In this document: piece by piece, positions 10,885 through 22,911 of the stretch
How the letters are laid out: each line of letters begins with the position of its first letter
Numbering within the stretch: the stretch's first letter is position 1
From: Riptortus pedestris
Taxonomy: Eukaryota; Arthropoda; Insecta; Hemiptera; Alydidae
Direction: 5' to 3'
Assembly: GCA_019009955.1 (NCBI GenBank)
Contig: CM032229.1
Coordinates: 195,889,501-195,953,500, forward strand
Length of the DNA: 64,000 nt
The notes under the pieces: generated by a model
Databases searched by the model: none
Seen by the model: the letters and a program-made list of their open reading frames with translations, nothing else
Told to the model about the DNA's origin: nothing
Made by a program: the position numbers and the translations under genes

Positions 10885-11704
10885 CTAGAGCAGATAAAGA
10901 AGGCAGAGGGGGCTTCTTGGAGGTGAGTATAAGATAACCTAATAGGAATTTCTTTTCCATATTTCACAATTTACTTTCAACTAAGAAAAGTTTACTTTCT
11001 TCTAATTGCTCTGTTCTTTATTGATATAACAAACTAGAAATTGGCTTTTCAAATATGTTATTTCAATTAAATGGTTGGGTTAACTTGTAATATTGTAGGT
11101 TAACTTTGTTCTGGTTATTAGCTGTGTAAAGGCTTCTTTGTGGGTGCCGGCATTGTTGAAAGGAGGTGAAGGGGTTAAGGGGCTGTTGTGACGTGGTTTG
11201 CGCGGCAAATGCTATAGCAGCTGATTATTGGCGGGAATGGACACGCTTCAATACACTCCCTTGCTCTTCTCCCTCTCTTGTGCCAACTTGAGCTGCTGTT
11301 CCAACCAATAGATTGAAGGTATTGCTGGTTAATGTGGTATGTTTTTGGTCTTATGAGTATTCTACATGTCTGTGCCCCCACGAATGGGATCAATAATTCT
11401 ACCGTTTGGTTTGCCATCAGTATAACAACAATAATACCTAGTCCTAGTCGACTTCCATCAGTTTCCCACCCTTCAGCTGCGGTCCAAATGGAGAAGTGAA
11501 CGAGAGATGACGTCCGCATGTCATTGCAGCAATTGGCGAATCTACTTACATAATACTTCAACTGCGCCACGTATTCTTTGTAAATATTGAGACGGCTCTT
11601 TCTACTCTTCTGGTTTTATTTTCATCTTACTGCCAAGATAGATTTGTTTTAGTACAAAATTCAGCTTAACTGAGTCCATATTTTGTAAGCAGTTTCTAAA
11701 AGAA
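10885..11704. other. Unassigned sequence with one consensus-like splice donor
   Basis: No gene is recognised. At 10920-10927 TTGGAG is followed by GTGAGTATAAG, a strong splice-donor match just after the minisatellite, but no convincing coding sequence precedes it. A 131-codon open frame on the minus strand (11175-11570) shows no familiar motif and is probably fortuitous. Confidence 0.5.
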
Positions 11705-12256
11705 GGAGAGGCGGCAACAAGCGTATTAACATATATCTCACAAATTAAAAGATCAATGAAAACAATATTTAGTATTAAACAATAGAATGAACTGTTTCAT
11801 GATATAACAGCTTATTATTAATATGACATGAGTAGGAGTGGGGCTTCACTGAAAGCCGGAAACTATAACATCCAAATATCTCGCTAACTGTTCCTGATAT
11901 AGAAATATAAACAGAACTACATTTAATTAACAAATTACCATTAAATTGGCAAAAAGACCGATTCAGTTAGATTTTTCGATAACAACGAAGATATTTCTAA
12001 TTTTCAATATTCTCCCCCTTGAACCTCCCCCTCCCTCCCACTTGTCCAATTTTAGCCTTTAACGAACTTGGTCATCATTTTTACACGAAACGCTTAAATA
12101 TCGAGTTTGGAAACGAAAAGCTACACTAGAGCGTTGAACAGACCTCATTTTCGTCATCACCTGGATAGGTTCGATGGACATTTGAAGACATTTTTTGAAA
12201 ATCGCGTCATGAGTACGACTTCAATAGCAAATTTCTCTCTGAGGGAAATCGGCTAA
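11705..12256 (-). mobile_element. Family X dispersed repeat, reverse copy
   Basis: It ends on the right with GAGGGAAATCGGCTAA, a diverged form of the family end, after a block ATTTTCGTCATC...GGACATTTGAAGA found at several other loci. The middle carries ATATCGAGTTTGGAAACG and a C-rich stretch shared with 45950-46090. It has no ORF. The left limit is approximate. Confidence 0.65.
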
Positions 12257-12259
12257 TAA

Positions 12260-12497
12260 TGATTTGAAATCGTCAAATGTACAAATAGAAAGAGATGCAA
12301 GTGTGATATATTCGAAGAGGATGACTAGGAACGCTCTTTGACCAACTCACAGGCTAGCAATAGTCAAATAACATTATGACAATGATTTGAAATCGTCAAA
12401 TGTACAAATAGAAAGAGATGCAAGTGTGATATATACGAAGCGGATGACAAGGAACGCTCTTTGACCAACTCACAGGCTAGCAATAGTCAAATAACAT
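12260..12497. repeat. Direct duplication of about 115 bp
   Basis: TGATTTGAAATCGTCAAATG begins both at 12260 and 12383. The two copies are nearly identical to the shared end AGTCAAATAACAT, with an 8-bp spacer. The repeat starts right at the edge of the family X copy. Confidence 0.92.
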
Positions 12498-12580
12498 ATA
12501 CATCTAATTATGACAAATGATAATTTCTTTGATATTGAGTCTAATATTATTTTGTCGAAGGATTCCTCTCCAATAATGTT

Positions 12581-13463
12581 CAGCTCAGGCATTTCCTTGC
12601 GATCCAGCTCCCGGGTGAACTTTGTTCAGCTCAGGCATTTCCTTGCGATCCAGCTCCCGGGTGAACTTTGCTCAGCTCAGGCATTTCCTTGCGATCCAGC
12701 TCCCGGGTGAACTTTGCTCAGCTCAGGCATTTCCTTGCGATCCAGCTCCCGGGTGAACTTTGCTCAGCTCAGGCATTTCCTTGCGATCCAGCTCCCGGGT
12801 GAACTTTGCTCAGCTCAGGCATTTCCTTGCGATCCAGCTCCCAGGTGAACTTTGTTCAGCTCAGGCATTTCCTTGCGATCCAGCTCCCGGGTGAACTTTG
12901 CTCAGCTCAGGCATTTCCTTGCGATCCAGCTCCCGGGTGAACTTTGCTCAGCTCAGGCATTTCCTTGCGATCCAGCTCCCGGGTGAACTTTGCTCAGCTC
13001 AGGCATTTCCTTGCGATCCAGCTCCCGGGTGAACTTTGCTCAGCTCAGGCATTTCCTTGCGATCCAGCTCCCGGGTGAACTTTGCTCAGCTCAGGCATTT
13101 CCTTGCGATCCAGCTCCCGGGTGAACTTTGCTCAGCTCAGGCATTTCCTTGCGATCCAGCTCCCGGGTGAACTTTGCTCAGCTCAGGCATTTCCTTGCGA
13201 TCCAGCTCCCGGGTGAACTTTGCTCAGCTCAGGCATTTCCTTGCGATCCAGCTCCCAGGTGAACTTTGTTCAGCTCAGGCATTTCCTTGCGATCCAGCTC
13301 CCAGGTGAACTTTGTTCAGCTCAGGCATTTCCTTGCGATCCAGCTCCCAGGTGAACTTTGTTCAGCTCAGGCATTTCCTTGCGATCCAGCTCCCGGGTGA
13401 ACTTTGCTCAGCTCAGGCATTTCCTTGCGATCCAGCTCCCGGGTGAACTTTGCTCAGCTCAGG
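12581..13463. repeat. 46-bp minisatellite, 19 copies plus a partial
   Basis: The unit contains CAGCTCAGGCATTTCCTTGC and GATCCAGCTCCCGGGTGAAC. Spacing of 46 bp was checked at 12581 and 12627. Copies differ mainly at two positions (TTTGCTC/TTTGTTC and CCCGGG/CCCAGG), and the variant copies cluster near 13240-13370. Confidence 0.97.
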
Positions 13464-13555
13464 ACGATTGAAATAACAGCAAAATAACTGTAGATACCTT
13501 CAAAGTAATAGACCAATACTTGCGAGATATTTCAATTTGAAGCCAGCCAAACCAC

Positions 13556-13838
13556 CCTAGGGGCTGCGTAAACTAAGCAGATTTCCCACGTGAAGTGTTA
13601 CAATAGATAAATCTACATACTCACAACACTTAACACCAACGTAATAATAATAAGGGAATAAATATTAACAGTAATGATAAATCATTAAATCAATTTTTAT
13701 AACCTCCAAACGGAATGCATTTTAATGGTATGAAAACAGCTCAGCCAACCTCTTAGATCTGAAATAATTGATAAAAATATTCTTCAATTGAAACAAACTA
13801 CTGAAATATATCTGAATATAACACATTAATTTAATTGA
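13556..13838. mobile_element. Family X dispersed repeat, one end
   Basis: It starts GGGGCTGCGTAAACTAAGCA, matching ends at 18472, 31256 and 39660, and continues to an ACTGAAATATAT...CATATTAATTT-like block shared with 45540. It stops where the Gypsy #2 integrase begins, so it either inserted into or replaced the 3' end of that element. Confidence 0.7.
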
Positions 13839-14624
13839 CTTTTCCATCTGCAGTCTTCTTCAATATGTTTTTAATTAGTCCCACACCTTTTTCAGCGAAA
13901 GAGTTGGACTGCGCATGATTAGGGCTTCGTGTGACAATGTCAAAGAAGTAATCATTGGAGAAACCTTGTAGTTCTGCTGAAGCGAACGGTACATTGTCGC
14001 AGACCATTACCTCTGGAATACCAAACTTTGAGAAAATATATTTTAAATTTTGGATGATTTCTTGAGCCGATTTTGTTTTCATGCCCACAAGCTCAATCCA
14101 GTTAGAATATGAATCAACCAGAACCAGGTAATCACGTGACTCATAATGTCCACAAACACCCTCTGCCACGGTCTTATGGGCAATGGATGACTCTTTAAGG
14201 GCTCCTTAATATTTTTCCTTGCAAACTTCTGGCAACTAGGACAATATTTGATGAAATGCTCAATGTCCATATTTATTTGGGGCCATATTATTGTTTGTTT
14301 AGCTCTCTCTTTCGATTTTTCAATACCAGCGTGACTGGAGTGCAGAATTGCTAGCATCTCCGGCCTCAAACTGGCTGGCACCACAATTCTATTCTGCCAA
14401 ACTACCAGATCATCACATACAGTCACTTCATCGTGAGGATAGAGTGCTAATTCCCCTTGTAGCTTTCTCGGCCAACCCGTTTGAATGTATTTCTTTAGTT
14501 TCACCATAATTTGATCATTTTCCATGGCCTTTACAATTCTTTCCCTCTGCCTGATTGAAATAGGCAGTGATTTCATAAAGACATGAACCGAGTGAGTCAA
14601 TGTCACTTGCTGGCTCATAAGAGT
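13831..14624 (-). pseudogene. Gypsy #2 integrase, truncated
   Basis: Two overlapping frames (14618-14079 and 14169-13831) give one integrase. The N-terminal zinc-binding part has HSSHAG then CPSCQKFA, an HHCC module. The core has RVFVDI (first catalytic Asp), a VDSYSNWIE block, VCDNVPF (second Asp, where SDNGPxF is usual) and FAEKGV (Glu). A frameshift lies near 14110, between the first Asp and the next block. The C-terminal part is missing. Integrase joins element DNA to the host chromosome. The core acids remain, but the frame break makes activity unlikely. Confidence 0.85.
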
Positions 14625-15800
14625 CTAGCTGTAACCGAGAAAGTGCATCAGGTATAAGCATTTCTCGACCAGGAATATAATGTATGTCGAAATCATAATT
14701 AAGTAATTTTAGCCTGATACGCTGTAACTAAGATTGCTGATGTCCTTGTTAAGAACTTTTACTTTATTTCCATATAAAAACTGATGAAATTTTGTAGCAC
14801 CAAAGTGTACAGCCAAAAGCTCTTTTTCTATGATGGCGTACTTTTGTTCTGTAACCGTAAGAGACCTGGACGCAAATGCAACAGGGCGCCCTTCTTGAAA
14901 TAGACATGCTCCTAATCCACTATTTGAGGCATCTACATGCATTTCAGACAACTTATTAGAGTCAAAGTAGGCTAAAACTGGAGCGTCAAGAATGGCATCC
15001 TTAAGTGCCTGAAACGATTCCTTCTCTTCGTTGTCCCACTTCCAACTACTATCATTTTTAGTAAGATTCCTTAATGGAGCCGACCTTTCCGACAAATTTG
15101 GTATAAACTTTGAGACATATTTAATTAAACCCAAGACTCTTAAAACGTCTCCTTTGTTTTTTGGTTCTGGCAACTCTCTAATAGCCTCTACATATCTATC
15201 ATCAATAGCAATTCCTTCACTAGAAAATATTTGTCCAAGATATTTGACAGATTTCCTTTTATACTGTATCTTCGAGCTATTAAATCGAACATTATATTTC
15301 CGAGCTCTATCTATTACTTGTTGGAGGGCTTGATCATGTTCTTGCTCTGAAACTCCCGACACCAACAAGTCGTCAAAATATACACAGACGCCAGGAATAT
15401 CCCCGAACAACCTGGATACCTGGCGCTGAAAAATTTCTGGTGCCGACCTTAATCCAAACGGCATCCTCTGAAATTTGAATCTCCCAAAAATAGTGGCAAA
15501 AGTACAAAGATCAGCTGACGCACTATCTAGCTCAATATGGAAATAACCATCTTTTAGGTCGAATACAGTAAATACACTCTTACCTTGTAATGTTTGGGTG
15601 ATATCATCGACAGTCGGTATAACAAAATGTTCTCTCATAACAGATTTATTGAGTTCTCTCATATCCAAACAGACCCTCAATCACCATTCTTTTTTTTCCA
15701 CTACAACTACTGGGTTAACTACCTCTGTTGGATAGGTGACTTTCTGAATGATACCTTTTTCTTACATCTCCTACAATTTTAATTTCAAACGATCATGCAA
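14625..15800 (-). pseudogene. Gypsy #2 reverse transcriptase and RNase H
   Basis: The long frame 15680-14709 starts at the CLDMRELNK block and contains FTVFDLKDGYFHIELD (first Asp), RMPFGLRSAPEIFQR, VYFDDLLV (the YxDD-type active site, here FDD), KYLGQIFS and an LSERSAPLR...WKWDNEEKESFQALK connection. RNase H follows, with HVDASNSGLGACLFQ and ATKFHQFLYG. Just after this, about 20 residues including the TDHKPL motif are lost or frameshifted. The usual IHYIPGREMLIPDALSR tail follows in another frame to about 14640. The part upstream of 15680 is in another frame. Confidence 0.88.
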
Positions 15801-15942
15801 AGCATAAGGCACTCTTCTTTTATTTTCAATAAATGGTTGAAAAGAACTATCTAACTTAATTGAATGCACAAATGGGAATCTCCCCAAACCTTCAAAAATG
15901 TCTCGGTTTGACTGTACTATTTGCAACTGCTCATTTATGTTC

Positions 15943-16368
15943 TCAACTCTTAATGATGTTAAATTTAACACAATCGTGCAATCCTAATAAAGGGGGTTTT
16001 CTCATGTTTACCATTGCAAACTGAATAGTGTGACTCTTATCACCAATAGAACATTCTAGCGCAGTAGACCCAACTAAAGGTATTCTTTCTCCTGTGTAAG
16101 TAACTGCCAAACAAACAGACTTAGAAATAGGTGCCCTCAGCTTAATAGCTAAATCCTTAGGTAGAACACTTATATCTGCTCCAGTATCAAATTTGAAAGA
16201 TAGGCAAGAACCACCTATATGTACATCTTGAAGCCGACAGCTATTTTTAGACTCTACTTCATCAATAGAAAACTTTTCGACAACGCCAACTTCATTTTGT
16301 AATTCAAGTTCAGCAACTTTCTTTGAATCTACTTCATCAACTGTACACGCAACAGCAAAATGGTTCAT
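15943..16368 (-). pseudogene. Gypsy #2 aspartic protease region
   Basis: Contains FKFDTGADISVLP, the retropepsin active-site motif, preceded by a GGSCLS strand and followed by a PLLGLHDC block. It is open for 141 codons but begins in the knuckle region of gag (NHFAVAC) and would be part of a Gag-Pol polyprotein. Its end at 15943 does not join the RT frame. Confidence 0.85.
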
Positions 16369-17040
16369 GCCTTTACACCGAGTACAAGATTTCCCCCATG
16401 CAGGACAGTTACGAAACTTGTGGTGAGTTGCACACCGAGAACATTTGTAGATGACAATTTGTTAACACTTTTTGCTTTGCTAATATCATGCACGTCAACA
16501 GAATCAGGCGTTTCTGTGTGCTCGTCGCGCCGGATATGGGCTTGTTTCTCTAAAAAAAACTAATAATTCCTCTATAGGCAAAAACTCATGTCATGTAATT
16601 CCCACAAATGTTTGGATTCTTTGTCTAGCTTACGCAACAGTATAAATTGTAATATTGCGTTCCAACTTTCAGTATTAATACCATAACTATTTATTGCACT
16701 TAGAACCGACCTAGTGGTATTAATCAGACTTTTTATAGCTTGGCTGGACTCTACACTTGGATGGTCAATAGCCCTCTCCAAGTGTTTGTACACTACATAT
16801 TTATTCCTCTGATAGACATTCAACAATCTATCGAGAGCTACCGCATAATTGGCGGACGTTAGGTCTAGTCCCGCTAGTCTGTCCAATGGTTCTCCCTCCA
16901 GTGAAGATTTAAGAAGTTGAAAACGACGGACATCGTCTAATGTATGATTTTCATGAACAACCGATCTGAATAATTCATAAAAGGAGTTCCACTGTGTAAT
17001 GTCTCCTTTAAAAATCGGAATTTTTATTGGTGCAGCCCCA
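16369..17040 (-). pseudogene. Gypsy #2 gag: DUF1759-like capsid plus CCHC knuckle
   Basis: In minus sense, reading almost directly from the primer binding site, the translation gives IPIFKGDITQWNSFYELF, then LKSSLEGEPLDRLAGLDLT and a NYAVALDRL block (16886 downward). These are the hallmarks of the DUF1759 gag region that I know mainly from BEL/Pao elements. A second part (16490-16350, other frame) has CSRCATHHKFRNCPAWGKSC and CKGMNHFAVAC knuckles typical of Gypsy. Normally about 100 residues precede the IPIFKGD block; here it starts within 15 codons of the LTR, so the gag N-terminus looks deleted or recombined. Frames break near 16560. Confidence 0.75.
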
Positions 17041-17052
17041 CACTTGACACCA
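17041..17052 (-). promoter_or_regulatory. Predicted primer binding site, Gypsy #2
   Basis: TGGTGTCAAGTG in element sense, abutting the inferred LTR end and nearly identical to the same site in Gypsy #1. Confidence 0.6.
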
Positions 17053-17240
17053 TGTTTTAATAATTAGTCCTGGTAATAAAACATACACAAATCTTATATA
17101 AATTCTGTTTATCATTATTAAGTAGACAAGATAAACTGTAACTATCGAACACAAGATCAACTGTACATCCACATAATACTACTATAACCAAACATCCGCT
17201 TCCCTCTTCCTCTAATAGCTATAACCTTCCTTCCTTAACA
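17053..17240 (-). repeat. Probable 5' LTR of Gypsy #2
   Basis: Starts TGTTTTAATAATTAG right beside the primer binding site. CCTTAACA at 17240 is the best end by the TG...CA rule; a second candidate (ATATAACA) lies about 15 bp further. No second LTR is present to confirm. Confidence 0.45.
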
Positions 17241-18449
17241 GTGTAGCTACATATAACACATTCCACGTCAATTCAATCACACGATGTTACCCACCATTTT
17301 ATTTCGTGTGTTCTATTCATTGGTGTGAGGCACCATGCCAATTTTTTGTTATTTATCTTTAACGGTTTGAATTTTCTGGCCTCTTAGAGTTTTGAGATTA
17401 TCGTGTTGTTTATCGATAACGATCAGTACAATTAATTTGTTTTCAATTCAAAAATAATTTATAACTTTCTTACTTACAAAACCAATTTTGATGAAATTTG
17501 TTGTATGTATTGAGAAATATCTTTAAAAACAATAAAAAAAGAAACGAAGGTACCAAGTAAGTATTTGTGGCCAGAAAAAAATTACAATGTGTCAATTTTA
17601 GTTTTTTAGATAGCAAATATATAGTTTCACGGTTAATTGAATATTCTCGAAAGGGATAAGGATAATCATAGAAATATTTTTTTGTTTTGGTTCTAAGACA
17701 TGTGATCTAGCACTTAATGTAATAAAATGAATGGTTATTTGACTCCTTCATTGTTTATTCCAAGTTTAAAAATAAATAAGTAGAAAAATTTAGAAATTTG
17801 TATGAGTTAAAAGAAAATGATAAATACAGATAACTCAGAAGATAGTTACATTACATAAGTCTTTTATTAATCAAATACTGCTTACACTATATGATTCATC
17901 AGTTTAAAATGTACTTTCATAAGTACAATTCTTAGCCTAAAATTGATATTTTGGCCAATGTTGTCAAGTAAAATAGTTAACGGTATATACTTAAACTAAT
18001 TTTAAAACAGTGGCATTTAAGTTATCCCAAGTCATAAAAGTCTGCAGTTGTACAATGTAAAAAATAAATCAAGAAAACTCTCATCCTGAACCGACTCCCT
18101 GACTTGTTCAAGCATGGAAATTTCATTTCTGTACAAGTACACCGTGAGTGTAAGGTCCATAATTTTATTGAGCTATATATAAAAGTATGTTTACTGTATA
18201 TTACAATATCTTTATATTCAGTGTATCATTGTTGTTTTTCTGGTTAAAAAATAATTTCATGAATATTTTCAAATAATTCTTGAAATAATTATTATTTTTT
18301 TCTAAGTGGAAGAGAAATGCAGTCTGGGGGATACTACTCAAACTGACTGTCACTTGATACATTATGCTAATGAAAAATCATTACAAAATATTGAACATTT
18401 TTCCCAAAATGACAAATCTTTTACAGTAAAGAACAGAATCCAACGACTT
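17241..18449. other. Unassigned AT-rich sequence
   Basis: No gene, RNA gene or tandem repeat is recognised in this long AT-rich stretch. Open frames are very short. Confidence 0.6.
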
Positions 18450-18946
18450 AAAAGTCCGTCACGCAGGGGCTGCGTAAACTAAGCAGATTTCCCATGTGAC
18501 GTTTTACAATAGAGAAATCCGCATACTGGTACCACAATACCACCGTGATTAAATACAAACGGTAATGAGAAATCTTTCAGTTAATTAAAATAAATTCCCA
18601 ACTGAAACGGCTGAATTGGAATAATAATTTATATTTTAATAACTCAAATTTTAGTAGTCCAAGAACTAAAGAAGGGGGGCGGATGAACAGAAAGTATTTG
18701 CATAAATCTCACAAAGTAACAAAGGTAATGTAAGATCAGGAACGACAGGTTAGAAGAAGCCTCCCAGTTCAGCCGACGGAAATGACCGATCTAATCCCAA
18801 CTATACCCCACCACAGACTTCATAAAAATCCAAATATCTCGGTTAATATTCAAGATAGAGAATAAATGTATTAACAATATTTATAGTAAATTTAATTTGC
18901 AATAAGATTCTATACAATTTTTCCCCTTAAGGGAAATTGCTAAAAA
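18450..18946 (+). mobile_element. Family X dispersed repeat, both ends present
   Basis: The left end is AAAAGTCCGTCACGCAGGGG, followed by CTAAGCAGATTTCCC. The right end is CCTTAAGGGAAATTGCTAAAA. Both known family ends in about 497 bp make this a candidate complete short copy. The interior is AT-rich and non-coding. AGCAGATTTCCC appears inverted near both ends, suggesting subterminal inverted repeats. No target duplication was obvious. Confidence 0.65.
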
Positions 18947-19739
18947 CCATCTGCCTCCATCATGAAAGTGTGTATTTAAAGAAATATGTATCTTTACAAA
19001 AAGTATGTTGTGATCCCTTTAAAAAACATAAAACTTCAATTTAAAAGACACTTCGTACAGCAAATTTAGAACAAAGCAGAACAATCTTATCAAATGGATA
19101 CCGGGTAAAACCAGGGCAAAAACTGTGTGCCTTTTGTCGGAATGAGCTCTTAAATACCAAGCACGATGAGTGAGGTGATCACCGAAGAACAAGATGACAC
19201 TGTACAGTTCCTTCATCTCCATGGACCTATAGGGGAGTGTTCCCTATAACTAATGAAGTCTTGATTCCAAATAATAGGTTATTGTATTTTCATAAATGTC
19301 ACAAAAATAATAATACAACTTTAGAATAATACAAACAGAGGTCTCCTCATGGTAGTACACAAGCAACTGACTGTCTAAAAGTGGTAACCAGGGGCAACGC
19401 GGCCCAGCTGTTACAGACCTTCAGTATCGTTTGCTGGGCCTAAAAAGGAGGACATATGTGCTGGACCCATTCTTCATATTATTATGACTGTGGAATCTAC
19501 AAAAACAATGAAAGGAAGAACATGCCAGTTTTCTCAACAATGTATGTCAAATATTGAAGCAAAATTAAACGACATTTTAAAATTGTAAAGAACAATGAAC
19601 ACAACAACCATTTTAGTGGTAAGAATTGTAAACTACATTTATTTTTTATGCACTTATGCAATTAAAACAATTTACAATTTAGTTATAACCTTAAATTCTA
19701 TATATATAAAACAGTTCAAACATTCTATTTAGTAATGGA
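18947..19739. other. Unassigned sequence
   Basis: Nothing recognised. A small GC-richer patch (GGTAACCAGGGGCAACGCGG) at about 19384 shows no motif I can name. Short frames on the minus strand have no domain. Confidence 0.5.
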
Positions 19740-20940
19740 TAAGAAAACAGCTGTTATTAATATTAAGGTAGCACACAAGACATTCGTGGAAGGCTATGAA
19801 CTGTATAATACATCGGATTGACATAAAAAACATCTTACAGGCTATTTACAAGAGAAAGACGCACACCTACCTTATACATTAAATTAAATGGAGTGACAAT
19901 ACAAGAAAAACATATCTTATAATGTCTTGGACTCCACATGGATAGAAAATTGAAATGGAACAATCACATTACTAAATAACAAACAAGTCTGATTTCAATA
20001 ATAAACGGACTCTCGATGGCTGCTAGAGTGTCTTGGGGTCTTAAATCCGACGCTCTGACCACAATATACAAAGGGGCGATCGTTCCCATATTGACGTATG
20101 GAATTGAAATATGGGGCCATGCCTTTCGTGAAAAGAAATGTCAATTAGAAAGAGTGCAAAGGCTGATTGCGATACAAATTGCTAAAGTATATCGTACTTT
20201 ATCATACGAGGCTTCAAGTGTATTAGCAGAGACTTTGCCAATTTACATCAAAGCTGAGCAAATGATAAGGCATCATATGTTATTGAAATTGAATGAAATC
20301 CCACAAGATTTTGCATTAAAAAATATTACATCAAACGTAATTGAACAAGACGTGAGACATACTGGTTACAACCAAAGGATTTCATTACACACCATTAGAC
20401 TAGTTAGACAAAACGTGGGCAAAATTAACATAGACCGCATTTAGAATAACGAAAACCATAACGAACAGACTGAACAGATCAGAAGATTAATTACACTATG
20501 TAGACAGAAGAATCTAATAGTGGCAATGGCATGGTTAAAAGGACACTCGGGAAATTTAGGAAATGACACAGCAGACCAACTTGCAAATACAGCTTCAAGA
20601 GACGAATCAATACCTGTTACATACTCTAAACTGACTAAACACACCATCACCACCATTAAAACTCTTTTGAGAAACGAATGTTATAAAAAATGGGACGAAA
20701 GATGGACAAACTCTTCTAAAGGGCGACAAAAAATAGCACAACAATTCTAAACAAATACAATTTATATCAGGACATAGACCTACAAAAAGCTACTTGTACA
20801 AATTTAAACTAACAAACACAAATTCATGCAAATGTGACAATGAGACTGAACAGACATGTGGCCACTTGACGGACCAAGAGCAGAACTCATCAAGAACATT
20901 ACCTTACAAAACGGAACTTGGCCGACGAACAAAATAAAAC
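19740..20940 (+). pseudogene. Non-LTR retrotransposon ORF2 end: RT C-terminus and RNase H
   Basis: From about 19840 the translation gives a FTRERRTPTLYIKLNG segment and a LGLHMDRKLKWNNHI block, both typical just after the RT active site in I/Jockey-like elements. It then runs into an open frame (20016-20444) with GAIVPILTYGIEIWG. A second frame (20520-20750) carries AWLKGHSGNLGNDTADQLA, the C-terminal motif of RNase H, and WDERWTNSSKGRQ. A cysteine tail (CKCDNETEQTCGHL) follows to 20935 in another frame. RNase H points to the I or a related clade. Several stops and frameshifts, and a missing RNase H N-terminus, make it a pseudogene. Confidence 0.8.
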
Positions 20941-21943
20941 TTTTATTCGATTTCAACAAGGGATTTAGTGTGTTTATTCATATCACTGGGGCCTGCACGA
21001 TAAGACCATTTGTTCTTTTAGAATAGAAGCTTCGAGTGGATTAATTATTTTTAATTTTACTTAGTTTTCATATGAGTAAGCATTTATCTTTATTAATATA
21101 AAATTCTTCTTGTTAACGTGGTCTGTACTAGACATTAGTGTTGTTGTCACTACTGTGTTGTTGGTTTAAAAAATTTCAAATAAGAATATCTTTAAACTAA
21201 CGATAGTTATTACATAATTTATTTATTTAAATGAGTTCTGTAAACACCGGTGATTCACTCATTAACTCAATAAAGCAAACCTCAAAAAGAATAAAGATAA
21301 AAGGAGTTAACTACGGAATAGGTGTTTCCTGAAACAGTCGATTGAAGTTGGAAACGAAATTGTCTATGGAAACAGCAGAGTAATCAAAATATAACTATAG
21401 AAGGAAGAAAAAATATTTAAAAAATTAAAGAAAAGGGAAAAAACGAAAACCAGAAAAAAATAATAAATAACTAAATAAAATTAAAGTGTATTCTCTTTTG
21501 TTTGTATTCTCTTTTGTTCAATGTTATTTATTTATTTATCTTTCTACTTAAGGCTACCAGAGCCCTGTAATAGTTATATAACTAAATACAGAATATTATA
21601 ATGTAATCAATGAAATGTGTGTAGTTGCCAAAGGATGGAGCACACAACATTTCAATAAATACCCATGTTAGAGGGACACTCTGCGTGGAAAACAGGAACA
21701 AGGTTAGAAATTATTTTGGAATTGAAAACAAATTGATTTTATAAATAGAAAACTTTAAGAGGCTATAAAATCCAAACCGTGTTGTATAAAAAGAAATTCG
21801 TATGGTTTCTCATATCAATAAATAGAACACCGAAAATAAGTTTCAACAAAAACTGAAAGGATGGGCGTCAAAGGCATTTTTGTGGTTGATTTGATGTGGA
21901 ATGAGCCTATATCTAATACTATAATTTATAATGAATCAAGATA
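20941..21943. other. Unassigned AT-rich sequence
   Basis: No gene recognised. A-rich stretches near 21410-21480 could be an old retrotransposon tail, but there is no target duplication I can point to. Confidence 0.5.
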
Positions 21944-22470
21944 ATTTTTACCTCAATCTCTCAAATTTTCGTAATCCAAGGACTAAAGATGGGGAGGTGA
22001 TGATAATCAGAACGTACTTGCAGGTTTCTCGTAGAATAAAGGTATCTTCAAAAACATTGTTTGGTATATAATCTTAGAATAAAGCGGTAAAGTATTAAAT
22101 ATCAGAGTATTGTTTATATGACATGCCTAGGATTGGTTCCCTGAGACTGAAAACTAAAACAATGCAAATATATCGGTTAATTATTAAGATAGAAAATTAA
22201 TGTATATAAAAATATTTACAGTATAGTTAATAAGCAAAAAGATTGGTTTCATATTAATTTTCGACTCTACGTATAATAACGGAGATATTTAGAATGTAAT
22301 AAATTCCTCTCTCTATTCCTCTACTAGACCAATTTCTGCCATAAACGAACTTAATCTTTCTTTTAAGTACAAAAATCAAATATGGAGTATGGAAACCCCA
22401 ACAAAAATTGCTACAGCTTGAGCGATAACTGACACATTTATAATAGAAATTGAACTCATTTTCGTCATCC
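21944..22470. mobile_element. Family X dispersed repeat, internal copy
   Basis: Shares with 45630-46090 the order: a CTCAAATTTT...GTAATCCAAG block, a G-rich short run, a TCTCGTA-AATAAAGG block, an AATATCTCGGTTAAT-like block, and a run with GGAGATATTTAG and a C-rich segment. Ends are not clear. Confidence 0.55.
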
Positions 22471-22911
22471 ATTGATATCCTTTAAGGCAAATATGTTAAT
22501 ATATGAATTTCAGTGATGATACATAGCAGAACGAAAATTAGTCTATTATCGAATGGTGTTGTCGTATAGTGACTGGCAGAGAGATGTGCGAGAGAGCGAC
22601 AGTGCAAGAGCAGACAGCTGATTGGAGAGGTGAAAGCGTCCTCAAGGAATGCACATTCTGCCAAGATGTTATGCCTCTGGAACGAATACTCACAATGTTA
22701 GCCATCACGTTACATCTTGTTAAGCAACAACTTGCAAGCTGAGACAGTTGTGGACATCTGTAACGAGTACAACATCCGCAAGTTATTCAGCCCTCATATA
22801 GCACTCCTGTACTATACTCAGCTCACGTATGTAAGTAAAGAATGACAATAAAATTCATTTAAAGTCAATATCTCCCTTTGTCAGAGAAAAGTATGTTAAT
22901 TTTGCTGAGTG
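22471..22911. other. Unassigned sequence
   Basis: Contains GAGAGATGTGCGAGAGAGCG and other short purine-rich runs but no gene I recognise. Confidence 0.5.

Larger units (their letters stand above)
13831..17240 (-). mobile_element. Ty3/Gypsy LTR retrotransposon #2, 3' end missing
   Basis: On the minus strand the order is LTR, primer binding site, gag, CCHC knuckle, protease, RT, RNase H, integrase. Integrase downstream of RNase H is the Ty3/Gypsy order. The integrase is cut at 13831-13838 by a family X repeat and no 3' LTR was found. Several frames are broken. The gag part resembles the DUF1759 gag usual in BEL/Pao elements. Confidence 0.88.

Noticed and set aside
10885..10927. A host exon ending in the consensus donor GTGAGTATAAG
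   Set aside because: No acceptor or recognisable coding upstream; the preceding sequence is minisatellite. Kept only as a remark.
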